Shown here piece by piece: positions 25,501 to 55,640 of a DNA stretch of 64,000 nucleotides. The stretch comes from Siniperca chuatsi (Eukaryota; Chordata; Actinopteri; Centrarchiformes; Sinipercidae), in NCBI RefSeq assembly GCF_020085105.1, contig NC_058052.1, positions 8,293,733 through 8,357,732 on the forward strand, in the 5' to 3' direction. The stretch's first letter is position 1, and each line of letters begins with the position of its first letter. A program made the translations under genes and the position numbers. A model generated the notes under the pieces. It was given only the letters and a program-made list of their open reading frames with translations. It made no database searches and had not been told where the DNA came from.

Positions 25501-28500
25501 TTATTTTTTAATCCTTTATAATCAGTTTAGTTACTTTTTCAATGCTATGAAATGTCTTATTCTTTTAATACCGATAATACTATATTGTTTGTTATCAGAG
25601 GGTATTTGGGAGCTGGTGGAATCGGTGATAACGGTCTTTACCCAAACTGCACTGGAGGTGCAGCAGGATACATTGATAAATGGATGTTTGGTGATAACAT
25701 GTACAGATACCCCACATGCAAAGTAAGGCCTTGTTCACACACCATTCATTATTTTATCTATCTAGTATAAAACCTTGCAGGTGGAATTAAAACCATTAAT
25801 ACAACCTTGCTGGCCCTCTTCTTGTTGCTTTTTCAAGGAAATGTATCACACCACGCAGCCCTTTGACCCAGAGGGGGTTCTGGGTACAATCAACTCCATT
25901 GTCATGGGATTCATGGGGATGCAGGTAAAATGGATCATTTATTTCTCCTGTATGATTCAACAAGTGGTACAAGAGTATTTCTAATAAAGTGTCCATATTA
26001 TTCTGTGGTCATTATTTAGTTCCAGATTTCCAATTTTCTGGAACAGGAGTAATGTTCTTCATGATACTGTATTTAAAGGGTCTACTTAAAGGGTCAAGCC
26101 AGCCTTTGGTTGGTTGGTTTTATGATATCTGAAATTTCATCTGTGATGCTCAACCCATTTTAAATTCACATTTGAAAAACTCCAGAGTAGAGTAGAGTAG
26201 TTCCAATGAAAACTGCTGACAGCAAATAACCTGCAACAGTACTTTGAGCAAGCAGAATTCCATTCACCTCCATTGTATTTGAATGGTAATTTGGCATTTA
26301 TAACAATTACTCCATTTAACATTCTGCTGCTTTACCAAGAGGGTCAGTTGTAATCAATGCTAAAATGTTTCCTGCCTAATTTTAAGTGCACAGCTGCCCT
26401 CCTATATTGACAAAATGTTGTCAAAAAGTGGGGAGAGAGCTTTTGGTCTCTTATAACCATTTGTGTTGTGGGAAGTTGCCATGCAAAAGCAGCCACATTG
26501 CTCAATTCCCAGTGGGCGGTTAGCACTGAGCCCTTCAGTCAACGAGTCTTAGACAACATGCCAGGTGTCCGCTGCCCTCCTCTGTGTTCGCCCATGCTAA
26601 TGTCCTCAGCTGAAACATATTCATCATCACCAAATTAATCAGAGGGTGCGGATGACTTACACCCCACATCTGGCTCAACAGGATAGGAGAAATGTGACCG
26701 CGACGTCAGGGACACGGCATTGACACTTACATCCCAGGCCTATTTGGTTACCCAAGGGCAAATACATAGACAAACCGGTTGGTGTTTACATGGTATTTCT
26801 CATTAAATGTATGATTGAATGAGTTGTGGTGACTGTGCTTATCTCTGCCTCTTTTTCCACAGGCCGGGAAAATTATCATTTTCTACAAGGGGATGAACAT
26901 CCACATCCTTTGTCGATTCCTAGTGTGGGCCGTTATCCTGGTACGTTACATCAAGGGGGAGGTTTTAAACACAGCTGGTAAAGTAAATGAATATAAAAGT
27001 CAATTGATAATGTAAAAGCAAGGCAACAAATCACTTAAAACATCGTCCTGCTTCTATGACTCACACAGAGCTGAGCACTTTTACGGTCTTGCTGTTTTAC
27101 TTCGCCTTTGCAGGTAAATTCTGCAACGTGTTTTCCAGCCACTCGGGTATTAGTCATAGCCGCCAAAGCCATTCATTAGTAGGACTTCAGTAAATTTAAA
27201 CAACATCCAAGTGTGGCTGTGTTTCCGGGCAGTCGTGGGTATCCTGCGCCTCAAGGGGATACATACTGTCTCTCATTGCCTGTGTGCCTCACATGAGCTT
27301 TTAGATTAGAAGAGTTGTGCATACAACTTACAGGCTTCTGCAATCAATTCATATACCTGTGCACTAAGTCTAAACAAACATTTACAGACTAATCACATGA
27401 CAGTATGGATAAAGTGGTAAAACAGAAATAAAGTCCATTCAAATCCAGAATAAAAAGATACATTTCTTCATGAATCTGCTCAGATAGCATTTGAGGTCAT
27501 ATTTGTTTTGGATCTGTGCTCATTCTGGGTGGTCTCAAAACACAATAAGAGGCAAGCTGGCCTCTGTTTCATTTAGAGGGGGAATGTCGCCCACAGGGAG
27601 AAGCATATGTTATACGAGATAGCCCATTTTGCATTTCTAAACAGGAGGTTGTTAGTCTGTTCTAACGAGACTGACAGATATCCACGCAGAAAGGCCAGGC
27701 TTTGCTGAACTGTGCTTGGCCACAGTTTTTATGTACGTACAGTGAGATGCTGCAGAGATGTAGCTCGTTTGCAAAACGGGGTTAGTGGGAGCCTGCATGC
27801 TGTGGAGGCAGACATCCTGAACTGGCAGTGCTGTGACCTGGAGCGATGATGGAGCTGGAGGAGCTGGCTGCATCACTCAGCCTTTGAAATCCAACTGTGC
27901 AGGATGAAAAGAAGGGGCCAGTAGATACAGCAAGAGAAAAACACACAGAAACAGTAACAGATCCCATTAGTTTGAAGTTATGTTGCTGTTGTACATTACT
28001 GTGTCTTTTCTGCAATTTTAAATTCTTCAGACTAGTATGTGTAACTGTTTGACCAATGTGATTAAACCACACTGAAGGTTTTAAGGAAAAAAATTCATTC
28101 ATTAACCTTTGTCTTATCAGTACTACATCTGCCATGTAGGTTTGTCACTTCAAGTCACTTTTATTTGCGCAGAGAAATATCACATCAAATATGTCAATGG
28201 GGTTTTCAGGCCCACAGTAGCAATGGTTCCTCTTCAGCCCATAAAAGCAAGAAAAAAATCCCCCCAAAACCTAAGCATGTAAGAAAACAGCACGAGGAAT
28301 CTACAGCCATGCTAGCAGCTCTGTGAGGCTGCATTTAGGCACAACAATGCTTTGAGCTAAATGCTAATGTCAGCATGCTAACTTGCTCACAATGACAATG
28401 TTAACATGCTGATGTTTAGCAAGTATGTTTACTATGTTCATCGTTATAGTTTAGCAAGTTAGCATGCTAACATTTGCTAATTAGCACTAAACACAAAGTA

Positions 28501-31500
28501 CAGCTGAGGCTGATGGGCATGTCATTAGTTTAGCAGGTATTTGGTCACACAAACCAAAGTATTGGACAAATGAAAATGTCGACCTGATGATGGTGTTAGA
28601 TGAAAAGTCAGGAGGATCACCAAAGTTATTACAATTCATCCTGAGGGGAGCATCAATGTCTGTACTAAATTTTATGGCAATCCATCCGATAGATATCAAG
28701 GTATTTCACTCAAAACCACAAATGTTGACTTCATGGTGATGCTAGAGGAGAAGTCAGTGGATCACCAAAGTCTTTAAGATTCATCACCTGGGAACCATGA
28801 GTGTCTGTACCAAATGTTGTGCCAATCAGTCCAATAGGTGTCAAGGCTTTTCACTAAAAGGAAGTAAGGGGATGTCTGTATAAAAATTTCACGATAATCC
28901 ATCCAATAGCTGTTGAGATATTTTAGTCTGGACCAAACTGGTGGACAGACAGACAGACCGACACTGCCATCCCTAAAAAAGGCAATTACAAAAACAACAA
29001 CAACAGTATCATAATCCAATAGGATTGTAATAGGTCCAGTATCACTGTACTAAATCCAATATAAGAAGTCCGACAAATGTGTCTTTTGTGTTTGTGAATC
29101 AGGAAAAATCCTGTTTATATATGTGAAAATCAATTGAAATTCTGTTGTGAGAATTGAATGTCATTAACCTCAATTCTTAAATGACAAATCTCCCCATTAT
29201 GTCTCCTGGTGTTGAATCTTATTGACTATCATTGTGGAGCAAGTGACTGGAGGGAGGTGAAATAAATTAGATCCATTTGGCTTCTCCCAGAGGCACAGAG
29301 TGATAAAGTAACACATGACGAAATAAATAAACATTAGGCTTTAATGTTTTTCCACTGTATCTCGTGGTTCACCAGTTAATGCTATATAGATGATGTGAAT
29401 GCTACTCAAAATTATGATGTTATTTTCAGGATCATACAGTGTTTAGTGGTGGATCAATACAGGGACTTAAAATCCTGGTTAACTGAAATAGAGAATAACA
29501 ATAAAATAGATTTTCTTACCTTGTAATGGTTGACAGAGAGAGCTGACTTTTTTTATTGATTTTGTGAACAGATTGCGACCATGTGTTAAGTATGAGTACA
29601 GTTTATTATCGTCCCACGTGTTCTGCTTATGTATATTTGCTTTGGTTTCCTCTTTAATCTCAGTAGCTAAATCTATTTTTAGTCCCACAAAGTTTTTTCA
29701 CCAACAAAGAAAGCAAAATTAGTTTTAGTGATTGGCCTGCTCTTGATATTGACTTTTCTAATACGATTTCGCCTCAGAGGGGAAGCAGGAGGCAGAGCTG
29801 AACTGCCTCTTGTTTCAGACATGTGCTCTTGACATTAGCAGGTTTCCTCAGTGGAGGAGGTAGCTCATTTCTGCACGCACCCAACCACAGGATTTGATAT
29901 TATGCACAGGAGGTTCACAAAGAACCAGAAAGTGTTGATACAGCCAACAACAAGCAAGGTTTTACACCACAGTTCACTGTAGTGTGATTTCTATGGCGGA
30001 TTGATATTCAGGGGCGGCCATGCATCTTCCTCCTAATAAACAACAGCCCCTGTTAATTAAAGTCCAACGATCAGGCTCCAGAAGTGAAAGATTGAAATTG
30101 AGCGATTGCCCCACATACCAGCCCCATCCCACATCCTGCTCCCCGGATAGCCTGGAGACTCAATCTAGCCGTGGCTAGGCTATTTCCACACCATCGATTC
30201 TGTCATCTATACACATGATGGATATCCACCTAACAAGCATGTTTGGATTTTGAGCCTCTGCCCTGGGTTTCATTGTGGAGCACAAAATGTTTCCTCAAGT
30301 ATCTAAATCATATGTAAAGGTAAATTGATGAGACAATAAAAGCTTTTATTGATGTAGAGTTCATCAGATCGTGCACAGTTCCTCTGTATCGTGGTTGATA
30401 AAGCTGTGGACAACCAGGCCTCAAATGGGTGTGCCTGTAGGTGGCTCTCTTTGAAGAGCACAGCATTCCAGTGTGGATGATCAAATTGGTGTGTCTGCAG
30501 TCCGATATTGTGTGTGTGACTTGATGGACCTTGTTCATCCGACTCTCAGATAATCGTTTAATCTGCAGGACTCGCTTGATTCTGTTGGCTCACATTTTAG
30601 CAGCCCAATACAGATTGCTTTATCGTCCTCCATCGATTTGAAATCTGTTTCATTTCCACCCTTAGGGAATCTCTGCAGGCATCCTTTCTAAGTGCACACG
30701 AGACGGAGGATTTATACCTGTCAATAAAAACCTTTGGTAAGTGCTTCCTGACCCTCTAAATCCAGTCACTTTTCCTCACAAAAGAAAGGATGGGTTTCCA
30801 ACAGGCACAAATCAAGGCTGCTAAAACACACGTTTACTTACCTCTAACAACAGCTACGACTGTAAATAATCACCCGGGCTGTCAGGAGTGTGAGGTGGAG
30901 CGGTTATACATCCTCCCAACATGATCACTCTTCCTTACGGCCAGCAAAATAAAGGGTGCTTTATTTTCTCCACCCCAGAAGTACTCACTACACATTTTAC
31001 CAGCACTGCATGATGGAATGGGATCAGGCTCTGGGAAAAGCATCTATATAACCACGGTGTAGTCTAACTGCTCCCAAAATATCATATGCCTTTTTGGAAA
31101 AACAAGCCACGGCATCTTGATAAATGTTTGTAATGATTTTGCATGAAATACTGCACAATTACTACCTCAGACATAGATTACTTTATGACCTGTGCATTTG
31201 TTCGACTGCCACATTCCCGTTAATATGATGTGAATCATTTTAATGTTGCAGCAGGAAGAATACCATTTCATCTGTGATGTGTAAGCAAATTCTTCGTGAT
31301 GTTCCACAGGGGCCCCCACTAACGCTGCGCTCATCCCTCGCCATTACCTGCCTGGCTTTTATAGGCAGTTCATCATGCACAGGTTATTGAGCTCTTGAGT
31401 ACGAGTCCCTGCCTGGATGTCTAGAAGTAATTAACTCCCAGCCAAGAGTCCTTTTTGGACCCACTTCAGCTGAGATAAAAAAAATAAAAAAGCCCACTGC

Positions 31501-33091
31501 AAGGAGGCTCTGGGAGGCAGCCATTTTACATCAGATGATATTACATCAAACATTCTTGCACTTAGGAGCAGACAGGGACATGGCTGGCTGGCACAGCTCC
31601 ATGGAGCACGTGCCAAGGATCCACTGCTGATGCTTTAGACCAATCCAGCAAACTGTCCCGCTGTTTGTTGGATTGGCTCGACACCCCTGGGTGTTATTTA
31701 TCTGCAGTACAGGATTGATAGACTCTGTTTTTTTACACCCTTGTTCACACTGTACTACTAACATTTTTTGTGATGCCCAAATGTACAGAGTTAAATGTTG
31801 CTGTTGTTGTTAAATGTTGCTGATGGTCTGTTTCTCCAGGTCGTTGTCCTATGTGATGTGTATGGGCTGTTTCTCCTTCCTGCTGCTGGGAGGCATGTAC
31901 TTTATCACTGATATGAAGGGCTGGTGGGACGGACAGCCATTCATATACCCAGGTACTGTTTATTCACAAATCAAAGGGCTCAATGTATTATATTGGTGTA
32001 TATGCTTTGGTTATAATAAAAAACCCAGAAACATGACTGGCACATGATTGCACACCTTGAACGCGTTGAAAAATGCATTTCATTTCCCAAAGCGGCTATA
32101 ATTAATATTTGCTTATTAACAATGGATCACATGACTACTTGTAGTGATGAACCCACACAGAATATTAACTTGACTCTGAAATTCTAATCAGCTCTATTGA
32201 GCGTCTTAATGTCTTTCAGCTCATTGTTTTGGTTTTCCAGACAGTGACTACTGTTTTGGTTCAGTTTGCTCGGTAACTGCTTTGTAAATAGGCAACTGTT
32301 TGCTAACAAGTGTGCCATATCAACTTTAAAGATGATTATATAAGTGTTCTGTTTACAGCTTGTTTCCGCTGCCACAAAGTGGCCAAAATATCAGTTAATG
32401 CAGGTTTAAAGGAAAGTTTTGGTATACTTCAACCTGGGTCTTATTCTCATGATTGCAGCCATTTTGACAATGCCTAAAGCTAAACGAAGGTACCACAAAA
32501 CAGGTAAGCAGTCCACCAGAAGCAAAAAGTCCAAAAGAGCAAACTGAAATAAAAGTCCACCGCATCAAGGGAATGGTACAAACCAAACTGAGAAATAATC
32601 CAAAACTCAGTGGTAAACACAGGAACCAGGATGCTTGATAGACTTAAATACACTCAGGTGAGGGGAGATACCAAGACATGAGGCAGACCACTTACAAGGA
32701 AACTAAGGAAAATCAAAACTACGAAGCAGAGCAGGACATGGCAGTATTCACATTCACATTCACATCACACACAAATTCACATTTTCAAAATTTCCAAAAC
32801 AGAGGTTGTGAGTGCAAAGTAGCGTCACTGATGAAGAATAATAATCTTTAAAACAGAGCAATCCTGTTCACTAACAACTTGTGTTTGTCTCTCCTCCTCT
32901 CCTCCTCAGGGATGAACTCCATCTTTGTATATGTTGGCCACTCTCTCCTGGGTTTCTACTTCCCCTTCAGCTGGGAGATGCGCTTCCAGGAGAGCCACTG
33001 GGAGTGGCTCTTCCAAAGCCTGTGGGGAACTGCACTGTGGGTACTCATTGCTTGCCTGCTGTACAAGAAGAAATTCTTCCTCAAAATATAA
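10342..33091 (+). CDS. hgsnat: Heparan-alpha-glucosaminide N-acetyltransferase, complete, 18 exons
   Basis: This lysosomal membrane enzyme acetylates the terminal glucosamine of heparan sulfate with cytosolic acetyl-CoA; loss in human causes Sanfilippo type C. Exons are 10342-10423, 10758-10852, 12241-12362, 13345-13463, 15154-15223, 15326-15392, 17410-17492, 20453-20529, 21537-21567, 21678-21838, 24372-24484, 24766-24887, 25599-25722, 25838-25924, 26863-26940, 30666-30736, 31840-31952 and 32910-33091. They join in frame to 598 residues. A hydrophobic leader lies at about residues 5-20, followed by the luminal domain (ALKMDQALL at 30-38) and a first membrane segment at about 140-160. LRSLDTFRG opens the multi-pass acyltransferase region. 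The histidine of FFQHAPWNG (residue 234) matches the active-site His269 of human. Later blocks include [53 protein letters not shown] and [11 protein letters not shown]. The protein is somewhat shorter than human, mainly in the N-terminal half. Confidence 0.96.
11065..11495. mobile_element. MITE-like element with TTAA-AGGGG termini, hgsnat intron 2
   Basis: The left end reads TTAAAGGGGTGCTGCTGT and the right end, reverse-complemented, reads TTAAAGGGGCACTCCACC, giving imperfect inverted termini about 430 bp apart. The interior has no transposase frame. Internal wording such as GACCTCCCCTGCC resembles a common teleost dispersed element. Both ends start at TTAA, a target preferred by piggyBac-type elements, but family assignment is not proven. 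Confidence 0.55.
12510..12960. promoter_or_regulatory. Non-repetitive, motif-dense stretch in hgsnat intron 3 (candidate conserved element)
   Basis: The stretch is less AT-rich than its surroundings, carries no recognised repeat, and contains TCF/LEF-like (ATCAAAAGG), SOX-like (AACAAT) and homeodomain-like (TTAATAAG) words. Conservation cannot be tested here; the call is an inference from composition. Confidence 0.25.
16725..17180 (+). repeat. Dispersed teleost repeat, hgsnat intron 6
   Basis: It contains GTGACGAACCTGCAGAGAAT near the left, AGCATTTAGCAGCTAAAGAG in the middle and CTGGCCAAAAGTTAATATTG near the right end. A diverged relative in the same orientation lies in hgsnat intron 17 (about 32095-32410). 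It is non-coding, and the borders are approximate. Confidence 0.55.
17493..20452 (+). other. hgsnat intron 7 (2.96 kb)
   Basis: No coding homology was seen on either strand. It holds a (TG)n(AG)n microsatellite at 19539-19572. The rest is unique-looking AT-rich sequence. Confidence 0.7.
19539..19572. repeat. (TG)n-(AG)n compound microsatellite
   Basis: About nine TG units are followed directly by about eight AG units, inside hgsnat intron 7. Confidence 0.9.
21060..21171. repeat. Dispersed-element fragment followed by a 21-bp A tract, hgsnat intron 8
   Basis: The word CCTGGAGCAAGGCACCTCTG is typical of a widespread teleost interspersed element. It is followed at 21151-21171 by an uninterrupted run of A. 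The A tract may be a retroposed tail or an independent simple repeat. Confidence 0.5.
21839..24371 (+). other. hgsnat intron 10 (2.53 kb)
   Basis: It contains the dispersed element at about 22108-22492. The segment at about 23990-24180 is non-repetitive and relatively GC-balanced. No coding homology was seen. Confidence 0.65.
22108..22492. mobile_element. Short non-autonomous element ending in GCTGCAGCCCTAA
   Basis: The left side carries AATTAGTCAATTAATCAAT with AGAAAATTAATCTGCAAC. The right side carries TAATTGATTATGAAAATATT then AGCTGCAGCCCTAA. The two flanks are imperfect inverted copies of each other, the layout of a foldback or MITE element that I recall as very common in teleosts. No open frame is present. 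Confidence 0.55.
26083..26480. repeat. Possible dispersed repeat, hgsnat intron 14
   Basis: TTAAAGGGTC appears at its left side, followed by words such as CCATTGTATTTGAATGG that recur in fish repeats. Termini are not clear, so this is a weak call. Confidence 0.3.
28144..28260. repeat. Dispersed-repeat fragment next to the GCATGCTAA element
   Basis: AGTCACTTTTATTTGCGCAG followed by AAATATCACATCAAATATG matches, in my memory, the start of a common fish interspersed element. It is truncated and degenerate. Confidence 0.4.
28300..28985 (+). repeat. Dispersed teleost repeat with GCATGCTAA core and GACAGACAGAC end, hgsnat intron 15
   Basis: Repeated AGCATGCTAAC words are followed by two diverged internal copies of a block containing GGATCACCAAAGT and AATCCATCCGATAG/AATCAGTCCAATAG. 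The element closes with GGTGGACAGACAGACAGACC. A shorter copy in the opposite orientation lies in ret intron 1 (about 41040-41470). It has no coding capacity. Confidence 0.65.
32095..32410 (+). repeat. Second copy of the intron-6-type dispersed repeat, hgsnat intron 17
   Basis: AGTGATGAACCCACACAGAA, CTTGACTCTGAAATTC and AGTGGCCAAAATATCAGTTA parallel the order of words in the copy at 16725-17180, in the same orientation but with a divergent middle. Confidence 0.5.
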
Positions 33092-33310
33092 ACCAGGATG
33101 ATCATCTGTCCCTTTTTCATTCTGTAGATGTCATTATCTTATTTTTCAATTCTGAACAAATACTATTCATGGTAAGATGATTATAACATCTGTGGAAATT
33201 TTGATCTCGCCTACTGTTCTTGGCTTAATTAGTTTAGTTTTCAGTGATGTACAACCTACCCACGTACATTTGAATGAATTGTACCTATGTTAATATCCAA
33301 GCCATTGTAA

Positions 33311-33316
33311 AATAAA
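33311..33316 (+). terminator. hgsnat: hgsnat poly(A) signal
   Basis: A canonical AATAAA lies 220 bp after the hgsnat stop codon and is the first one downstream. Confidence 0.65.
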
Positions 33317-33615
33317 GCAGCTCAGAGGAAGTGCTTAAAGTTTTTATCAAACATAAGCTGCAACACAGTGAAAAAAAGTATGAAAATGTTCATCCATGAA
33401 ACCCATTAAACCACCACCCAGTTTCTATAGAAGATGTCTGATCCACTGTCAGTGTTGGCTGATGAGGATTTATTTGATGCCACTTGTTTTGTGCACTGAA
33501 TAGACTGATTAAATCAAATATACTGAGGTGGTACTTAACAAATTAGGCCGAGTGATTCCACTACACAACAGGCCAGCCATTATGAGTCTGTTGCCATGGC
33601 CACTCCTTCTCTTTC

Positions 33616-33616
33616 T

Positions 33617-33661
<45 letters not shown>
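33616..33661. repeat. (TG)n microsatellite
   Basis: About 20 uninterrupted TG units follow a short imperfect start. It lies in the hgsnat-ret intergenic region. Confidence 0.95.
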
Positions 33662-33663
<2 letters not shown>

Positions 33664-34395
33664 TCTACCATCTGCTGTCCGAGTGACAGTACTTTAATAG
33701 GGGTCAAAATGCACAGCTCACAGAGGAGTGTCATTAATGGGACCGAAACCTCTTGCACTCATTGTATTAGAAAATCAGGGAAATTACACAAATCCAATTC
33801 ATCAGAGAACAACGACAAGCCCCCTCATACAGCCTGAGCCCGTTACATGTTTTACATTTTACATATTTAACACACAAAGCTACTTACCTACTGAAACAGG
33901 GTTTATTTTTACTCTTGGATTATACTATTTCTACATGGTTGACAATGGTTTATAGATATTTTTGGAGAATGTATACATGACAGTATTGAACACACTCAGA
34001 TCAGTGTGCCTTGAGAATCAGGTCAGGTGGTGTGTAGATCATGAAATGACCATCTAGTTAATGAAATGATAACGCATCATGCTCTTCTTCCAGAGTGAAA
34101 TCATATTACACACTCCTCAGAAGCCGTAATAACATTGAGTAATAAGCTGTAGTGGGTTTGGTAATTGTCTTATTAACAGAAGTTGTTGTTTGAATCCCTG
34201 TAGGTGCTTCCTGCCTTCTAGAACAGTACTCGAGTCCATAATTGCTTTCCCAAACTACTGTGCCAGCAATGTAAACGCATAGCTGCATCTTCATGAGCAG
34301 AAAATTAAATCAATACAGACTCACCACAGAGATCTAAAGATATCTTTTGTGTATTTGCATGCAATAATAAAGTTTTGTATTTAAGTATTTTTTGT

Positions 34396-34426
34396 ATTTA
34401 GCTGACTCATTCTGAGTCAGCTAAAT
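34396..34426. promoter_or_regulatory. Perfect 13-bp inverted repeat with opposed MARE/AP-1-like sites
   Basis: The left arm ATTTAGCTGACTC and right arm GAGTCAGCTAAAT are exact reverse complements around a 5-nt loop (ATTCT). Each arm carries GCTGACTC, and the left junction gives GCTGACTCA, the extended AP-1/NF-E2-MAF half-site. It lies about 1.9 kb upstream of the ret ATG. No T-run follows, and a terminator role makes no sense in this genome. Confidence 0.4.
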
Positions 34427-36020
34427 GACTGCATGAGCTCAAAGCACATTAAACATCACAAGATGCTGTTAATAAAGATCAAAAGGTTCCAAATAAGAAT
34501 GTTCAGACTGTGGAAGTGATGAATATTCTGCTTATATTTCAGACTGAATTTCTGCTGAACCCATAGAGCCACAGTGCTCTAAACTTGTTGTCGCTCTAGC
34601 ATTGTCAGAAAAAGCCCATAAGATACCGTTGTGGTTCCACATACCATGACTACACCACCACATTTCCTTGTCTTTATTGATTCTCATTGAGCATATGTCT
34701 CAGGATACCTATTGTCTGTCATATGGAAACTTTATACCAGATACAATGTTCTCATGCAGCATGCATGCAATGATCCCCACATTCTCCCTTGATACAGCAT
34801 TTGCCCTCCTATATAGTGTAAGTGAACATTTGAGTACAGTATCTGTTAACATCTTAACATTAATTTCACATAATAAGACAACATGATATCTTGAAGAAAG
34901 TGGCCATTATCCCATCTTTTCTTGGAAAATTTGAAAGAATAACTTTATTTTAAATCGATATGGGTTTTAGATAGAAGCGTCCTGTGTACAGTTGAAGGTT
35001 AAATCAGGGTTGTGTGCCTGAGACTACCAAAAAAACTGAATATAATAGCTAATCTGGATATTATCAGGCTTTCAACATGTATTTTCAGTGTAACAGCAGG
35101 TTCCAAGTATACACATAGCCCAGTTGATACAAATGAGACAACCTGAGTAAACCGAAGACAGCAGGTGCAATTATAATAACAGTGGTGGTGATAATATGTT
35201 TTCTTCCACTTGGTGAAAGTTGCTGGAGCTCCTGAGAAGCCCTGCCGTCCCCTCTGCAGCCCAGTGAGCGCCAGTGCTCCATGCAGAGACATTGATTGGA
35301 GAGCGATTGCTGTGTGAGTGACTGGTGTCTTGCCCCGAGGCTGCAGCAATGCATCACTCCACACTATCCAGTCACAGAGAGAGATCCCTCACTTTAACAC
35401 AATCTTCAGCCTCAGACACACACTCAAGACTTGAGAGGGTAAAGGTCCCACAGAGTTTGACCAGAGTCACACAGCTGGTCTTATGGTAATTAGCTGATTT
35501 TGTTCTGGCAGTGTAATTTATGAGCAGACAGACACTGCAGATGTATGCTGGTTAGTAGTGAAATGTTATTTATCCATATGGTGTTTAGAGCTGCAACTCA
35601 GCAGTGAAATGGTTCATCATTTAGCTAAAATAACCCTGCTACTTCCCCATTGGCCCCTCATTGATTTGATGCTGAGCCACTGATTAAAACCTTGATCTCA
35701 AATGACTTTTTTTTTTTAAATGTTGTATAAAATCCACTGAAGTAAGTATACAAATGTCACTGGTGCTACTGAATGGGGCTAGATGCGAAATAATAATGAT
35801 TATAATAATAATAATGATAAATAAAATTCATACATACATGATTCAAAGTCTGTTATAATGAAGCAGTGATTAAAAAGAACACAGCTGACACCCTTTTTGA
35901 AAACAGTGCCTGTGCCTTTAAAATGAATAATTACACATTTAATGATAATTGTTAATAATTTCCCCCTCGCTGAGTGTTAATGAGATGACTGACCTGCTGT
36001 TAAATTATGCTCTTAAATTT

Positions 36021-36333
36021 CCTGTAGATGCTGTGCTGCCTGCTGCTGCGGAAGCAGCGGGGCAGTGAGTAGTGAAGCAGTGATCCTCCTCCCCCTGGCC
36101 AGCCAGCCAGTCAGCCCAGCAGCAGGAGCCGCGCACAGCAGCCCGTCTATGGGACACTGAGGACTTCATCTGGCTTCCCGGAGCCGCGCACACAGGGCAC
36201 ACACTGGTTTATACAACGCCCTCATTTATTTTATCGCTTTGATTTTTTTTTTTTTTTTTTTTTGATTTGTCGCTCAAAGGAACTTTTTTGAATCTCATTT
36301 TCGTTCAGAAACTTTCACTTATGGTTCGCGAAT
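36021..36333 (+). promoter_or_regulatory. ret: ret 5' UTR / promoter-proximal region
   Basis: The stretch is markedly GC-richer than its surroundings, with CTGCTGCGG, GGAGCCGCGCACA repeated twice (about 36126 and 36180), and a 21-bp T tract at 36243-36263. A transcription start in this block is inferred. An upstream ATG at 36321 precedes the real start. Confidence 0.5.
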
Positions 36334-54832
<18,499 letters not shown>

Positions 54833-55634
54833 AGACAAACCAACACTGTAGAAAAGATGACTAATTGGTAGATGTGTATATTTCTATAAGACTGTACATA
54901 TACAATCTGATGCTAAAGTTGGTTCCCTTTTATTTCTGTTGCACGGGTATTCAACGTTTAAAACTGGGGTCTTTTTGCTGCAAAAGCGGCTGGATCAATA
55001 GACACCACGCTTCATTCAGCTCTTCGGTATGTTAATTATTACCTCACGGGTCATGTTGGCCAAGCTGTACCACTGCATGACTATTGTACCAGATTGTATG
55101 CCAGTGTCAATGTCGTTTAAGTGCCTGTGCCGCTTCTACAATAGCCTCCAATTATTAATGTGCGACTGTGAAGATCTTATTCCAGCCCAGGAATTAAAGG
55201 GGACGTCTTTACCATCACCTGTTGTAGACAGCTGGGATTGAGTGGACAAAAGCAAAATGCTGAACTTGTTCTGAAAATGTAAAGTTTCTACTTTAGAGGA
55301 TTGTGCTCCTCAAAATGTCAAAGACCCGTTTTGTGTTTCTCCCACAAGATGTTTCAAACTGTTCTTGCCAAAGAAAAGTAACGCAGACATGTTCAGTGAA
55401 CAATTTTCTTGCTTTTGTTCTTGTTTTGTTTTGTTTTTTTACATGAAAAATATCAACTAGTGAGTGCTACTCCAGTGTAAGGACATGAGACTTAATGTAG
55501 ACTGTGACCATGTCCTGTGTCAGACTACAGTTCACTTTTTAATTCACTGTAATGGAAAAAGTACGATGTATGTATGTAAACTAATGAGTGTTATCATTGT
55601 TATGTTGTTATTATTTGATTATGTTCCAATTACT

Positions 55635-55640
55635 AATAAA
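55635..55640 (+). terminator. ret: ret poly(A) signal
   Basis: AATAAA lies about 800 bp after the RET51-type stop, followed within 50 bp by a GT-rich stretch (GTACGTCTGTTCACCTTGTC). Confidence 0.6.

Larger units (their letters stand above)
26941..30665 (+). other. hgsnat intron 15 (3.7 kb)
   Basis: It carries the repeat block at 28144-28985. The segment at about 30000-30240 is non-repetitive and less AT-rich than its surroundings. No exon or RNA gene was recognised. Confidence 0.65.
33092..36020. other. Intergenic region, hgsnat 3' end to ret promoter
   Basis: It contains the hgsnat 3' UTR with AATAAA at 33311-33316, a long (TG)n run at 33616-33661, a perfect hairpin at 34396-34426, and an A/T-rich AAT/GAT tract at about 35785-35830. 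A non-repetitive, GC-balanced block sits at about 35220-35420. No further gene was seen. Confidence 0.65.

Noticed and set aside
27782..28135. 117-codon minus-strand frame in hgsnat intron 15
   Set aside because: Serine-rich low-complexity translation with no homology or transcript features.
34999..35364. 121-codon minus-strand frame upstream of ret
   Set aside because: No recognisable product; two overlapping frames are open in the same stretch, which points to base composition rather than coding.
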